Assembly: GCA_019649035.1 (NCBI GenBank)
Contig: BMAT01009210.1
Location: forward strand, 229,603 to 249,881
DNA: 20,279 nt
From: Elysia marginata
Lineage: Eukaryota > Mollusca > Gastropoda > Plakobranchidae
Direction: 5' to 3'
The position numbers and the translations under genes are program-made. Each line of letters begins with the position of its first letter. Positions within the stretch are counted from its first letter, which is position 1. Of this stretch, positions 1 through 9,767 are shown piece after piece. The notes under the pieces are model-generated. The model was not told the origin of the DNA. It ran no database searches and saw only the letters and a list, made by a program, of their open reading frames with translations.

Positions 1-10
1 ATGATGATGA
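1..10. repeat. ATG/GAT trinucleotide repeat, left edge
   Basis: The window opens with about three ATG/GAT units before unique sequence begins. The same trinucleotide forms the last 53 bases of the window, so both edges lie in or beside GAT repeats. Confidence 0.6.
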
Positions 11-1956
11 TCTTCGTGATAAAGAACTTATGTTGAAAAAAGAAACAGGATGAAAAAAAACATCATATTTTGATTGTCAAAACAGTCAGTACAGACTAGT
101 CGTTTTCATGTGAGCAAAATCTTAAAAGCAATCTCATCTACTTTTTCGTTAGAAAGTTGCCTCACACAAGACTGAGGTTCTCTCCGAGGTATCGAACCCT
201 CAATAGGCCAACAAACAGCTTGAATTTTTAATTACCGATACCGCATAGCATGAATCTCGGATCCTTGTTAAGAAAAAAAGTTTTTATCATGTAGACAACA
301 TTTTCCGAAATAAAAATCTGCTGCTGCTGTTTTTGTTGTCTTCTTTGTCAAGGTTGTATTTTAAGGCTAGCTCCGCGCTCTGTTGTCCACCAGCTCGTGA
401 TTGATGCTTTGATTTAAGCCTTTCTGAATGCATGGGATTGCCTTTCATTCAATTTACTCTCATTTTCAAGCACATTCATCAGGCTTATCAGTGTTCTTTA
501 TCCCGGTTTAGACGCAATCAAAACGTTATTCTCGCGTTCTCCCTTGAGGATAAACAGCTAGTGCCGTCCACACTTAGCGCTCTCTGAAAAAAGCGCTGTT
601 AATTTTAAATTGCAAGAAACATTCTATTTTTTTACGCGTGTCTTGCTTTACATCCATAAAGTTTCTTTATCATTTTTTTTGTCGAGAAAAATCAATTTTC
701 TGGAGCATGCCTTTAGCCTGCAATAAATCTACTTATCTTCCAACCAGGCGTTTTAATTAAGTGAACAGCTTTTATCAAGTTTTTCAACACGATTTCATCT
801 GCTTGTAACTGAATTTTTTTTTTAAACGAGATTTGATGTAAGCGTTACAGGGAAGAGAGAATAAGCTTAAAAATAAACAACATACAACATTTCTGTGGAA
901 AGATTTAATACTTCTTGTCTTGAAAAAGAAATGCTCAATTAGATTACAACATACGAATTTCTTGCTGCTTACATTGGAAAAAGTTTCCTGAAGATCCCAA
1001 TTTGAGAAAATTTTTATTTCTTTTAGAAGATTTGATGATCAAATAACGTTGTTGATTCGTCTTTATATTTTTTCATTCTTAATTACCGACAACTTGTATC
1101 GCATATTGGAAAGAAGCAAAAGAAAAAGACACTTCGTGATGCGTTTGAAGGCAGTGCAGTGTGAGATAGAGGCACAAAAACAAAACTATTGGAGAAGATG
1201 AGAGTTAATTATAAGATAAGAGCTTTTAAATGAGTCCTTTGACGACCTTAACAGTCTATGGATATAAAAAAATCATAATTATGATAATGCGACTCTATAC
1301 GTGTTCAGATGGCGATGAAAATGATAGTATAACTTATTTATTCATCACAAACATAGGCCTATGTTAAATATTGAAGCTCTCCATCAATCGAAACCTTGAC
1401 ATGCTTGATCAAATCAGAGGTTTTTGTTTTAAGAGGAAAAGTATTTTAAATTCCTCAAGTTATGAAAATGAAAAAGACTGTCTAAACATTGAGTTAGAAG
1501 AATCTGAATATATTCTTGTGTTATTATTCACCTAAAGTACAAGTCACATATGAAAGAATATTTTAAAGAATTAGATTGTTCATTTAAAATCTATGAACAA
1601 TTTTACATAGTTATATCCCATTTCCACTTTGTCGCCTACACTTTTTTTTCTAAAACAGGGTATCTTCATACGGCACATCACTTATTTTTGTTTAAAAGTT
1701 ATGTTACACGATGTTGTTAATGATGAATGATGAGTTACAAGTTTTGTTTAAAAAGAGGCATTATGATAAAGAGATTTGTAAGGCACGCTTAGAAAAAGTA
1801 TCGGTTGAACCACAATTTAGAAGTAAAAATTCTGATGAAAATGAGAAGCGTCATTATTAATGTGAATCTTGAGGCTTTGATAAAGACGGAATGACAATTA
1901 GATGTACAAAACCAAGATTGGAGTTTTGGGTTTTAATAACCTATTTGTTACAGATC
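11..1956. other. Gene-free AT-rich DNA
   Basis: No open frame of note, no splice-flanked exon and no RNA gene is visible. There is a short CTG run near 319-331 and an isolated B-box-like match at 188-198 on the minus strand with no A box at the expected distance. Base composition and dense stops look like intergenic or intronic DNA. Confidence 0.6.
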
Positions 1957-1959
1957 TAC

Positions 1960-2002
<43 letters not shown>

Positions 2003-2020
2003 ATCTATTAATTTATCTAC
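1957..2020. repeat. (TATC)n microsatellite
   Basis: Ten perfect TATC units (1961-2000) are followed by degraded units TTATCTATTAATTTATC. The motif is the reverse complement of the GATA repeat at 5765-5970, so both strands of the same simple-repeat class occur in the window. Confidence 0.95.
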
Positions 2021-3430
2021 CAGCTTTCTCATCCCTCTATTAGTTACCAACCTGTTTATTATTTTCATTAGGTGAAATAATAAAATATAGAAGATTATCA
2101 TATTTTAATACAGAGTTATTTTGAGCCCTTTAAAATATAATATTCACATCACACTTAGTCAATATATTATTCTAGAGTTATCAATCAACATACTGCTGTT
2201 TCCATTTTGTGTCAAATCGGCAGCATATTTAAAAAGTTACGGCGACAGGGTAAAATTGCACCAAGTTGGAATACCAAAGCACTCCAGCGCCCTCTGCCGT
2301 GAAGGAAAAAAAACTCAAATGTCCTTGCGGGAATGTGGAATGATGTGTGGGCATATACAAATTCAGAGACTTCAGAAATTACGAATCCTTTAGTGTTGAA
2401 ATTGAATAAAACGGTTGGTTTCTAACACTTCTTTCTTTTCTTTGCAATATCATTATTTATCAGCAATTTTATTTCGTCTTTTCTAAGGGTTTGTCTTTTT
2501 AGTTTGCTATATCTTGAAAATTGTAAAAAAAAAAAACGGAAGGCATGTTTGAACAATGTATCCCCTCGATATCTGTTTGATTTCCACAATAACAACATCA
2601 AGGTGTCAATGTGTTGACAGCTAGTTTTCCCAAATGAATATATTAGCACTCAGTGTTCTTTATTCAAAGCTACGAATTTACACATATTAAAAGTATATGA
2701 TTTAATTTGCTTAGCATGTACTTAATTTACTTGACCATTTGAAGACGGTTTGTGTAGAATCGGTAGCAGTTCGAAAGAAATCGGTCACAGTTCTGACAAA
2801 ATTTATACGAAATAGAAGAACCAAACTACATTTTTAAGTGTTTATGTGTATTTCAGAGGTCTGTGATTATTGGCTGTTTTGTTCTACCACCATCCAATTT
2901 AAAGTAGTTAGTTTGACACCTAGAAGTAGAAAAAAATAATTTTGTCTAATTTTTGTTCTTCCCCAACCGCGATGTACGTTATCTCAATAAGAAGGAAGGC
3001 GTTGGCTAATAGAACCGTTTGCAAGTTTTATGAGCTTGCATTTTGAGGATGGTAACTGTCATTACTATATTGATTTAGTAATTATACTAAACCGCTGATG
3101 GCGAATACCCAAAGGATCTATTCTGTTTGCAGAGAGAGAGGTGCGAAGTTACAAAACTGACAAGAGACAACTTATAAAATTGTCTTTTGTATCCATAAGT
3201 TGCGTCGCTTGTTTTCCGTATATCTTTATGTTTATATAAGAACTATTAAGCTTAACATCAACACCTTATATATATTAACCTGTCTATAAACTGATCGGTT
3301 TTTCATCGTCTGTCTGCTCTGCATTTTGTCTTTTCGTTTTAATGTGATTGCTATTTTCCAGTGTACAAAATATCATCCCCTGTGTTCTGTTTAATCCTCT
3401 TTAGCCTCCTTTTGTCTACGTGTGTTGTTC
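2021..3430. other. Gene-free AT-rich DNA
   Basis: Only short chance open frames are seen (longest 90 codons at 2121-2393, from a TTG start, with no recognisable content). A small tandem dimer of about 21 bp, AATCGGT.(A/C)CAGTTC, lies near 2758-2795. A 7-bp hairpin, TTTAGTA/TACTAAA, lies near 3075-3092. I see nothing else. Confidence 0.6.
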
Positions 3431-3780
3431 AACTCTATTCACCCCACCCCCCTTGCCCTCTCCTCCCACGTCCCCCATCTATCTACCAAAGACCAGGGAC
3501 ATCGAGTCAATAAGGGGAAGCAACCATTCGGGCATTCTAGTCGCCGGGACAACCTGAGCTCAGTGAGAGGGAGACAAGTCTGTAGAGCAACTCATGAAAT
3601 ATTCATGCTCCCGTGGCCAGCTTAATCACACCCGCTTTCACCCTTGCGTGAGCTCTCTTTTATCAGAGTTTGCTGCCAGATCCAGGGACTCTCCGACTCG
3701 GCCCGGCCTGGCTTGCCTGCCTTGCCTGCCTCTGATGGCCCTGCTGCCTAGTATATCCTGGCCCGTTATGTCTTTACTTT
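3431..3780. other. GC-richer patch of unknown nature
   Basis: This stretch is clearly richer in G and C than its surroundings. It includes a CCTGCCTTGCCTGCC short tandem and C-rich runs at 3440-3480. Overlapping open frames of 67-75 codons occur on both strands, but none has a recognisable domain or convincing exon borders. It may be an exon of an untranslated RNA, a regulatory element or an old repeat. The sequence alone does not decide. Confidence 0.3.
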
Positions 3781-5395
3781 GTTGTATGTGTGTGTGTTTT
3801 TGTGTGTCGTTTATTCTGTAGATTTCCATTCCCAGCGTTTTCATTTATTCTAGAGTTTTCTTGCACTTTAGCTAGGTGTCTCTATTCTATTTTTTGGTCA
3901 TTATATTTGGTTCCTCCTTCTTTTCTTTCACCTGATCTTTCGATGTTTCTTTTTTTTTTAAATAAATGTCCTCTATTTTATTCGTTAAGGTAACATTAGA
4001 TAAATTATATCTTTTAATATTTAACTTCCTATATCTGAGAATACAGGTACATGAGTATATAATTATTGTTACGTCTTCTCAAAATTTGATTTAGCTTAAA
4101 ATTATGGTTCAGGCTACTTTTCTTTCTTTATGATAAAAGTATTATGAATTTTTCGTTTCAGCGCCTACTATCATCTTTTGATACTTTCCACATTCTTTCA
4201 TTACAGCTTTTACTAAATTTTGTATTTGTATATCGCCCTCTTGCCGTTTAAAAATTTGTTTATGAATTCTAGAGAATACCATTCTGTCACAAAGGGTGTT
4301 TTGTGACATTCTCTTTATGTCTTTTAATCACTGAGCGGTATTAGGTTACCTCACAGCACAATCAAACTTTTCAATTTTTCTCTATTTAACAAAAAACAAC
4401 TAATTCGACGTTGGAAACAAACATTTCCAACACCTGTTTGTAGTATCTTGAATTCATATAACAGGACAATAAACCACATAACCAGCAAAACTTGTGTAGT
4501 GAAAGGCATTTTAGAACCTCCATTGATTTATCTCTACATCTTTCCGTGCCTTGATCAATTTAAAAGAGCGACTGAAGTTCTGTCGTCCTAAAAGCCTTCT
4601 CAGGAAACTGAGTACAACTAACACAAGATCTGGGATTTTTTTTTCTGTATGCCCTTATGTTTGTTGCGTGTGCACGTGCTGGCTCGCTTGATTGTTACGT
4701 GGTTCCTAAATCAATAGCTCATTGTTCCTGGCGACAGAACAAGCCTTTTTCGCGTTTACTTTTCCATCATAAGTCCCTGTCATGTCACATGTTTTTCTCT
4801 TCCACTTCAAACTCATCCACAGAAGCTTTGTTAGGTCCTTGTGCCCCCGAATCCTAAGTTTTTTTTCTTTTAAATTAAAAAAATTAATAGAAGTTGGGAA
4901 AGGAGAAAACATGAATACATCAAAACATATTTATAGAATTTGCACAGATAGAAAGATAGTTTTTTTAGAATTAGTCTTGACAACAAAATACGTCGTTGTG
5001 TAACCTTAATATTTTTCTGTCCTTTTAATTGGAACTCATGATAAGAAGTTAATCTTACGCTAGCAATATCTTTCTCTCTAGGCTACGTCATTGTTCGTTT
5101 ACTAGCACAAATAATACAGATCGTGCAATGATTCAGTTTTGGTTTAATTTCCTTTACTTTTCATTTCAACAAAAGTGTTTTTGCAATTAACAGTGATTTT
5201 TTAAAATCGTTGCTGCCATATCCATTTCATGTTTCTTTTTTAAGTCTGTGGAACCTTATGTCAGCATAACTGCGCTTGAAGCTGTTTGTAAGTTGTTGGC
5301 CAATTTTTATTATACCTGTTTAAAACAGTATCCAACCCTTTCTGATTGCTTTCCATTTAGAGAGCCACTTAACAATACATTTATTTTAAAAATCC
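3781..5395. other. Gene-free AT-rich DNA
   Basis: A short TG-rich run (about 3784-3808) and several poly(T) stretches are present, plus a composite hairpin at 4271-4314 listed separately. Open frames here are short and overlap one another on opposite strands (for example around 4650-5000), as expected by chance. Confidence 0.6.
4271..4314. repeat. Nested imperfect hairpin
   Basis: An outer 7-bp stem (AGAGAAT at 4271-4277 with ATTCTCT at 4308-4314) encloses a perfect 8-bp inner stem (GTCACAAA at 4286-4293 with TTTGTGAC at 4300-4307) and a 6-nt loop. The eight-base ACCATTCT on the 5' side bulges out. Its function is unknown. It may be a relic of a small inverted-repeat element. Confidence 0.5.
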
Positions 5396-5514
5396 AACAA
5401 TTCACCCAATGTAACTCCTGTACTAAGGGAAATAACTCAAGATTTACCCGAGGGAACCCAGTATACTCAATGGCTACGTCTCACTTCAAAGCGCCAAGTC
5501 ATGAGTTTAAATAT

Positions 5515-5515
<1 letters not shown>

Positions 5516-5558
<43 letters not shown>

Positions 5559-5640
5559 TCTCTTTCTCATTCTTTTTCTCTCTTTCGCTGTTTATTTCTC
5601 TCTGGTTCTGTCTTTGTCTCCTTTGCTTCATTTCTTTATC
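5516..5640. repeat. (CT)n microsatellite and polypyrimidine tract
   Basis: About 20 perfect CT units (5516-5556) run into a degenerate pyrimidine-rich tract. The 154-codon open frame at 5248-5712 exists largely because this tract contains no stops; its translation there is (SL)n and Leu/Phe-rich. I do not treat it as a gene. Confidence 0.95.
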
Positions 5641-5764
5641 TTTTTAATGTTTTTATTGACTTTGCTGGTTCGTTCCGTTACATTGATATATATTTACTTT
5701 GTCTGTTTATAGTAAAAGAAGCAACAACGGGCAGAGAATTTGGTAAACGGATAAACAAGTAAAT

Positions 5765-5890
5765 TGATAGATAGACAGATGTATAGATAGGTAGATAAAT
5801 AGTTAGATAGATAGATAGGTAGATAGGTAAATAGATAGATAGCTAGATAAATAGATAAATAGATAAATAGATAGATAGATAAATAGATAA

Positions 5891-5949
<59 letters not shown>

Positions 5950-5970
5950 TATAGATAGATAGATAGATAG
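5765..5970. repeat. (GATA)n microsatellite, about 206 bp
   Basis: GATA units begin degenerate (GATAGATAGACAGATG, with GGTA and AAATA variants) and become nearly perfect from about 5889 to 5970. Translation of the minus strand gives (YLSI)n open frames, which are artefacts. The gradient from interrupted to pure units suggests that expansion is recent at the 3' end. Confidence 0.97.
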
Positions 5971-7376
5971 GCACCATTCACTGGCCATCATCAACGGTTC
6001 CGATGATAGCTAGCACACCAGACTCCAATACATTTTCTTCTCCAGCAAGTTGTCCTTGTGATGTTTTCCATATATGCGATAAATGGTCTGCCTGTCTTTC
6101 TTTTTGCTTCTATTTTCTTGGAGTTGCTTTTGCCAATGAATAATGAACCGTATGTTTAGAGTCTGTTCACGGCAAAAAAACAGCTTTTTGCCAATAACTT
6201 TTCTGCTACTCTCTGTAATGTTTTCAAGCGTTGCAAACTTCATCTATTTCTCTTTCTGTTTCCAAATGTGTGAGGTTTTATTTTTGTAAGGAGTAATGAA
6301 GATTAGTCAAGGTATAAATTGAATGGATAAAAAAAGTTATATTACAGCACGGTTTGGGTACGCCTATAGACGCTCTCTCCTCAATTAGAATCGTTCGTAC
6401 CAAGAACTTCATTTCGTTGTCATGATTTTATCATAAAGCATCTTAATTTTGAAAAGATCACATAAGTATAAACTTCCACAAGTCATCCCGTGTGATTGAG
6501 AGGGCTTTAATATTTCATAATGGCATGTTAAGTTTTTCGATACCATGATGACAGGAAAATTAAGATGGGCCTCGAAGAGACAGATTGTCGATGGCAGCTT
6601 TGATATCATCTATCATGATAATTATGACGATGCTGCTGGACAAATGCCGAGAACTGAAGAGTAACGTGTTTTGAGCTTGTGTGCCTGTGTTGATTTTAAT
6701 GGCGTTTTTTTTTAAGAATCATATTTGAAACTATTTTGCTTTGAGTATAATCAATTATTAAATTTGAGCTACGAAACAAAATAACAGGTCAAGACTTTAA
6801 ACTGGATCTCGTACAACCAGTTTAACTAAGTTTTAGTTGTCTGTCAATCTTTCTTTTATTTCTGTGCTTTAAACTAGTATAGTTCATGATATACCGCATC
6901 ATTTAACAAAACTGACCTTTGATCTTACTATGTTATTGAGTTAGCTTGCACTGTCGCAGTGCAGTGAAGCTGACCGCAAGTCCAATTCCCTGCACGGTCT
7001 TTCAAGAATCAATCAATTCATGTTTAATAATATAAACTATACGTTTCTCTGCAAATAAAATAAAACGATTTAGAAAGCTATCAGTGATTTCACCAATCTT
7101 CTGTGTGCTTCATTGTTAGGCAAGTTTCACAGTCTACTTTAGTGCCGAGCAAAAACTGGATGGAAACAAAATACAAGGCAAGATTCATTTTTAAGTAATG
7201 CGCCCGCCATATCCGTCATTCTGTCTGTGTATCTGTGTATTAGAGATTAACGCCTCACATACAGTATGCAGAGGTCTGAAAATTTACACACCTATTTTAA
7301 TCAATCCTGGAAGCCTGCCAGGTGTATTTTTGAATTCAGTTGAGGTCCAGGAGAGCTTATTTTCAAGATTTAAAAT
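5971..7376. other. Gene-free AT-rich DNA
   Basis: Only short open frames of unrecognised content occur (60-77 codons at 6010-6243, 6409-6609 and 7198-7380). A weak tRNA-like patch, CAAGTCCAATTCC near 6977, lacks a matching A box. I see no other features. Confidence 0.6.
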
Positions 7377-7436
7377 TTGAATCTAGATCTAGATTTCAAA
7401 CCTAGCTATTGCAGAAGCTCGACGTTCTTTGATTGA

Positions 7437-8139
7437 TTTTGACCTTTATCTCCAAAATGTCACGTGGGTCTTTGGGATCAGTGGGGGTTACCATTCAATA
7501 ACCTCTTCCGCATTTCCGACATCCCATGTTTAATCTTATGTTACGCGATTTCCAATGTGTCTAGAAAGTAGCAGGATTTCATTGGTTGGTAGAAATAGAA
7601 ATGGCGGATTTTATTTGGGGTGCTGCTTGGGTTAGATACTATTTAAATAATGTCACTTGAATTTCCTTGCCTCTTGGATCTAGTATTTTTGCATGTAAAA
7701 GAAATACTCAAAATAAATATATCTTTCACGGCTATAAAGCACACTGGAAGAAATTATTTTGAGATGACAAATTTGAGTGGCAACATTTCAGTCATTCTGT
7801 TCTAGATCTAGATCTATCGCATGATTTAGGCCTACGAAAGTCAATCAACATCGATACACCCAGTCCCACTCACAAGGCAAGACTGGAGCAGGAATTCTGG
7901 TCTAAAAAGCATCAAGAGATGGGGATTTAACAAAATGCTATGAAAAGCTGACCCAGGATCACGTCCAAGGAAGGAAATCGGTTGGTGCCTTATTTGAATC
8001 ATCTAGATCTAGTCCAACTAAGGCTGTTAAAAGTGATCCTAAACAACCACCCAAACAGTACCCCAAATAAAATCCGCCACAAGGCGGTTTGTTGACCCCA
8101 ATAGTCACGTAACTATTTCCGGGTAGAAACAGGTCAAAA
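7437..8139. mobile_element. Non-autonomous element, copy A (703 bp)
   Basis: This is one of two directly oriented, clearly homologous copies; the other is at 9025-9767. Similarity is roughly 85% by eye. The homology begins and ends at a perfect 9-bp inverted repeat, TTTTGACCT (7437-7445) and AGGTCAAAA (8131-8139). Slightly inside each end is GTCACGTG-like sequence (7459-7466 and, altered to GTTACGTG on the minus strand, near 8104-8111). An internal 30-bp inverted repeat lies at 7602-7631/8050-8079. No open frame spans it, so it would have to be moved by proteins made elsewhere. TG...CA ends would also fit an LTR, but the internal inverted repeats fit a MITE or fold-back DNA element better. 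No target-site duplication is evident. Confidence 0.65.
7602..8079. repeat. Internal inverted repeat of copy A
   Basis: The arm at 7602-7631 begins TGGCGGATTTTATTTGGGGT and is complementary to 8050-8079 at 28 of 30 positions. Its right arm overlaps a second, short hairpin (AATCCGCC ACAA GGCGGTTT, 8071-8090). In copy B the equivalent arms (9188-9217 and 9681-9710) still match at about 23 of 30 positions. The inverted repeat is therefore an ancestral property of the element. Confidence 0.8.
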
Positions 8140-8183
8140 CCATTAGTTATTTTCTAATACGTGTTTTCAATTTATGTTTAACG

Positions 8184-8203
8184 TTTTTTTTTTTTTTTTT
8201 TTT
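8184..8203. repeat. Poly(T) run of 20
   Basis: Twenty consecutive T residues lie 44 bases after the end of copy A. On the minus strand this would be a poly(A) tail, so a short retroposed fragment upstream on that strand (8204 onward) is possible. I recognise no such element. Confidence 0.9.
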
Positions 8204-8260
8204 CACCGTGTCTTAGAAATTCCCGATACGGCTTTAAAGGTTCGCGTTCGTTTATCACAG

Positions 8261-8335
8261 CTTTTATGTTTGAATTTTGAATCAATCGAACGTAAAAACT
8301 TACGCTTAATGTGAAAAGTTCAAGAACATAAAAAA
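8261..8335. repeat. Imperfect hairpin, about 75 bp
   Basis: The core stem CGTAA/TTACG (8291-8295 and 8300-8304) encloses the loop AAAC. The flanks pair imperfectly outward, from CTTTTATGTTTGAA on the left to TTCAAGAACATAAAAA on the right, with a few bulges. It lies between copy A and the first TCTAGA-rich unit. It may be a small fold-back element or chance AT-rich complementarity. Confidence 0.4.
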
Positions 8336-8358
8336 CACTTTCAAAAAACAATGTTCGT

Positions 8359-8493
8359 CGTTGAATCTAGATTCGATCTAGATTTACAATCTAGATGAAG
8401 TGTTTAAAGCTTTACTCAGTTCTAGAAAGTATTATAGATAATCTGGATCTCAGATCTAGACCTAGAAGCTTTTTTAAACATAGAGTCTAGATT
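8359..8493 (+). repeat. TCTAGA-rich dispersed unit, copy 1
   Basis: This unit starts CGTTGAATCTAGATT and ends TAGAGTCTAGATT. It is homologous in the same orientation to 8805-8944, with shared landmarks in the same order: CGTTGAATCTAGATT, a TTGCAAT/TTACAAT block, AATCTGGAT, AGATCTAG.CCTAGA and AGAGTCTAGATT. Its role is unknown. It has many CTAG and AGATCT palindromes, and no open frame is conserved. Confidence 0.65.
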
Positions 8494-8804
8494 AGGTCTA
8501 GATCTAGAAATCTAGGCCTAACTCAGGCTTTGCGGGGACTTTTTTTTTTTCGTTTTACACTCTGCATGTCATGTTCACTTCCATTTTTAGGCGATAAAGG
8601 ACGAGGTGTTGCGTCGTAAGTAGAGGATAATGGAAACAATAATGTTAAAAAGTATAGAAATTTGAGAACAAACAAAATAACGCAGGGAAATGCAAGAATC
8701 GAAAAAGAACTGTGTTCAACTTTTACACATCCAAAGTGATCGGAAAGCTGAAGAAAACCCATAATTATATTAAAAGGCCTATTATTGCTGCCTCCTAAGT
8801 TTTT

Positions 8805-8944
8805 CGTTGAATCTAGATTAGATCTACACTTGCAATATAGATTAATATTAGTTTTCTAAAACTTGACTTAGCTGTAGAAAACAATCTGGATGATGTAGGT
8901 TAAGATCTAGGCCTAGAGGATTATTTAAATCTAGAGTCTAGATT
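8805..8944 (+). repeat. TCTAGA-rich dispersed unit, copy 2
   Basis: This is the second copy of the unit at 8359-8493, more diverged in its middle. It ends about 80 bp before copy B of the larger element. A shorter piece with a similar start, TTGAATCTAGATCTAGATTT, lies about 40 bp before copy A (7376-7395). The unit and the larger element may therefore belong to one longer repeat. Confidence 0.6.
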
Positions 8945-9701
8945 TTGTCTATTTTTAAATGGAATCTAAGTTTTGGTGAGTTTTTGTTTTTGTTTGTTTA
9001 TCATACTTCTGCGCATAATGAGGACAACCTATATCTCTAAAATGTCACGTGGGTCTTGAGTACAGCGGGGGTTTCCATTCAATAATCTCCTCCGGATTTC
9101 CCGCTATTCCATGTTTAATTTTATGTTACGCGAGAGCTAATAGGTCTAGAAAAGTAGCAGCATTTCATTGGTTGGTATAAATAGTAATGGCGGATATCAT
9201 TTGGGGTGCTGCTTGGGTTCGATACTATGTAAATAATGTCACTTGAATTTCCTTGCCTCTTGGGGCTAGGCTGAAGATTTTGTATTCGGGCGGGTATACA
9301 TTCTAGATCTAGTCTTTTTGCATGTAACAGAAACACTTAAATTAATTATATCTTTCACGGCTATAAAGCACACTGGAAGTAATTATTTTGGGATGACAAA
9401 TTTCAGTGACAACGTTTCTGTCATTCTGTTCTAGATCTAGATCTAGATCCACCGAATGATTTACGAAAGCCAGTCAACACCGATACACCTAGACCCACTC
9501 CTAAGGCAAGATTAGAGAAGGGATTTTGGCCTAGAAAGTATCAAGAAAAGTGGGGATTTCATAAAATCCTATGAAAAGCTGACCAAGGTTCGAGTCCAAG
9601 GATGGAAACTTATTTGGTGTATTTTTGAACCATCTAGATCTAGTCTAACTAAGGCTGTTAAAAGTGACCCTAAACAACATCCCAAACAGTAGCCCAAAGA
9701 A

Positions 9702-9721
9702 AATCCGCCTCAAGGCGGATT
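9702..9721. repeat. Perfect hairpin at element B right end
   Basis: AATCCGCC and GGCGGATT form a perfect 8-bp stem with a TCAA loop. The same structure in copy A (8071-8090) has one mismatch. Part of its left arm also belongs to the longer internal inverted repeat, so this sequence can pair in two mutually exclusive ways. Confidence 0.85.
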
Positions 9722-9730
9722 GTTGACCCC

Positions 9731-9748
9731 AATAGTCACGTGACTATT
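9731..9748. repeat. Perfect 18-bp palindrome with CACGTG core
   Basis: AATAGTCACGTGACTATT reads the same on both strands. Its core is an E-box (CACGTG), and the left end of the element carries GTCACGTG too (9044-9051). Copy A has one substitution here (8100-8117). It could be a transposase-binding subterminal motif or a host bHLH site. The sequence does not distinguish these. Confidence 0.85.
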
Positions 9749-9767
9749 TCCGGGTAGTAATAGGTCA

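Larger units (their letters stand above)
9025..9767. mobile_element. Non-autonomous element, copy B (743 bp)
   Basis: This copy is homologous to 7437-8139 in the same orientation. Long identical blocks include ATGTCACTTGAATTTCCTTG (9236-9255) and one containing CACGGCTATAAAGCAC (from about 9355). It carries about 40 bp absent from copy A (about 9264-9303, ending TTCTAGATCTAG). The ends are CAACCT (9025-9030) and AGGTCA (9762-9767), so the left terminal inverted repeat is degraded. GTCACGTG is intact near both ends (9044-9051 and within 9731-9748). The 71-codon open frame on the minus strand at 9121-9336 is not conserved in copy A, which argues against coding. Confidence 0.65.

Noticed and set aside
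188..198. tRNA or SINE suggested by a GGTTCGATACC B box (minus strand)
   Set aside because: No A box lies at the required distance and no cloverleaf can be drawn.
5248..5712. 154-codon plus-strand open frame
   Set aside because: A large part translates the CT microsatellite. The upstream part has no recognisable similarity.
5694..5994. Minus-strand Tyr/Leu/Ser/Ile repeat proteins
   Set aside because: These are direct translation of the GATA repeat in two frames.
6950..7005. Possible tRNA-like head around CAAGTCCAATTCC
   Set aside because: It is a poor B-box match with no credible A box or stems.
9702..9721. Rho-independent terminator shape (GC-rich hairpin)
   Set aside because: No T run follows, and the host is eukaryotic. 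The hairpin belongs to the mobile element.
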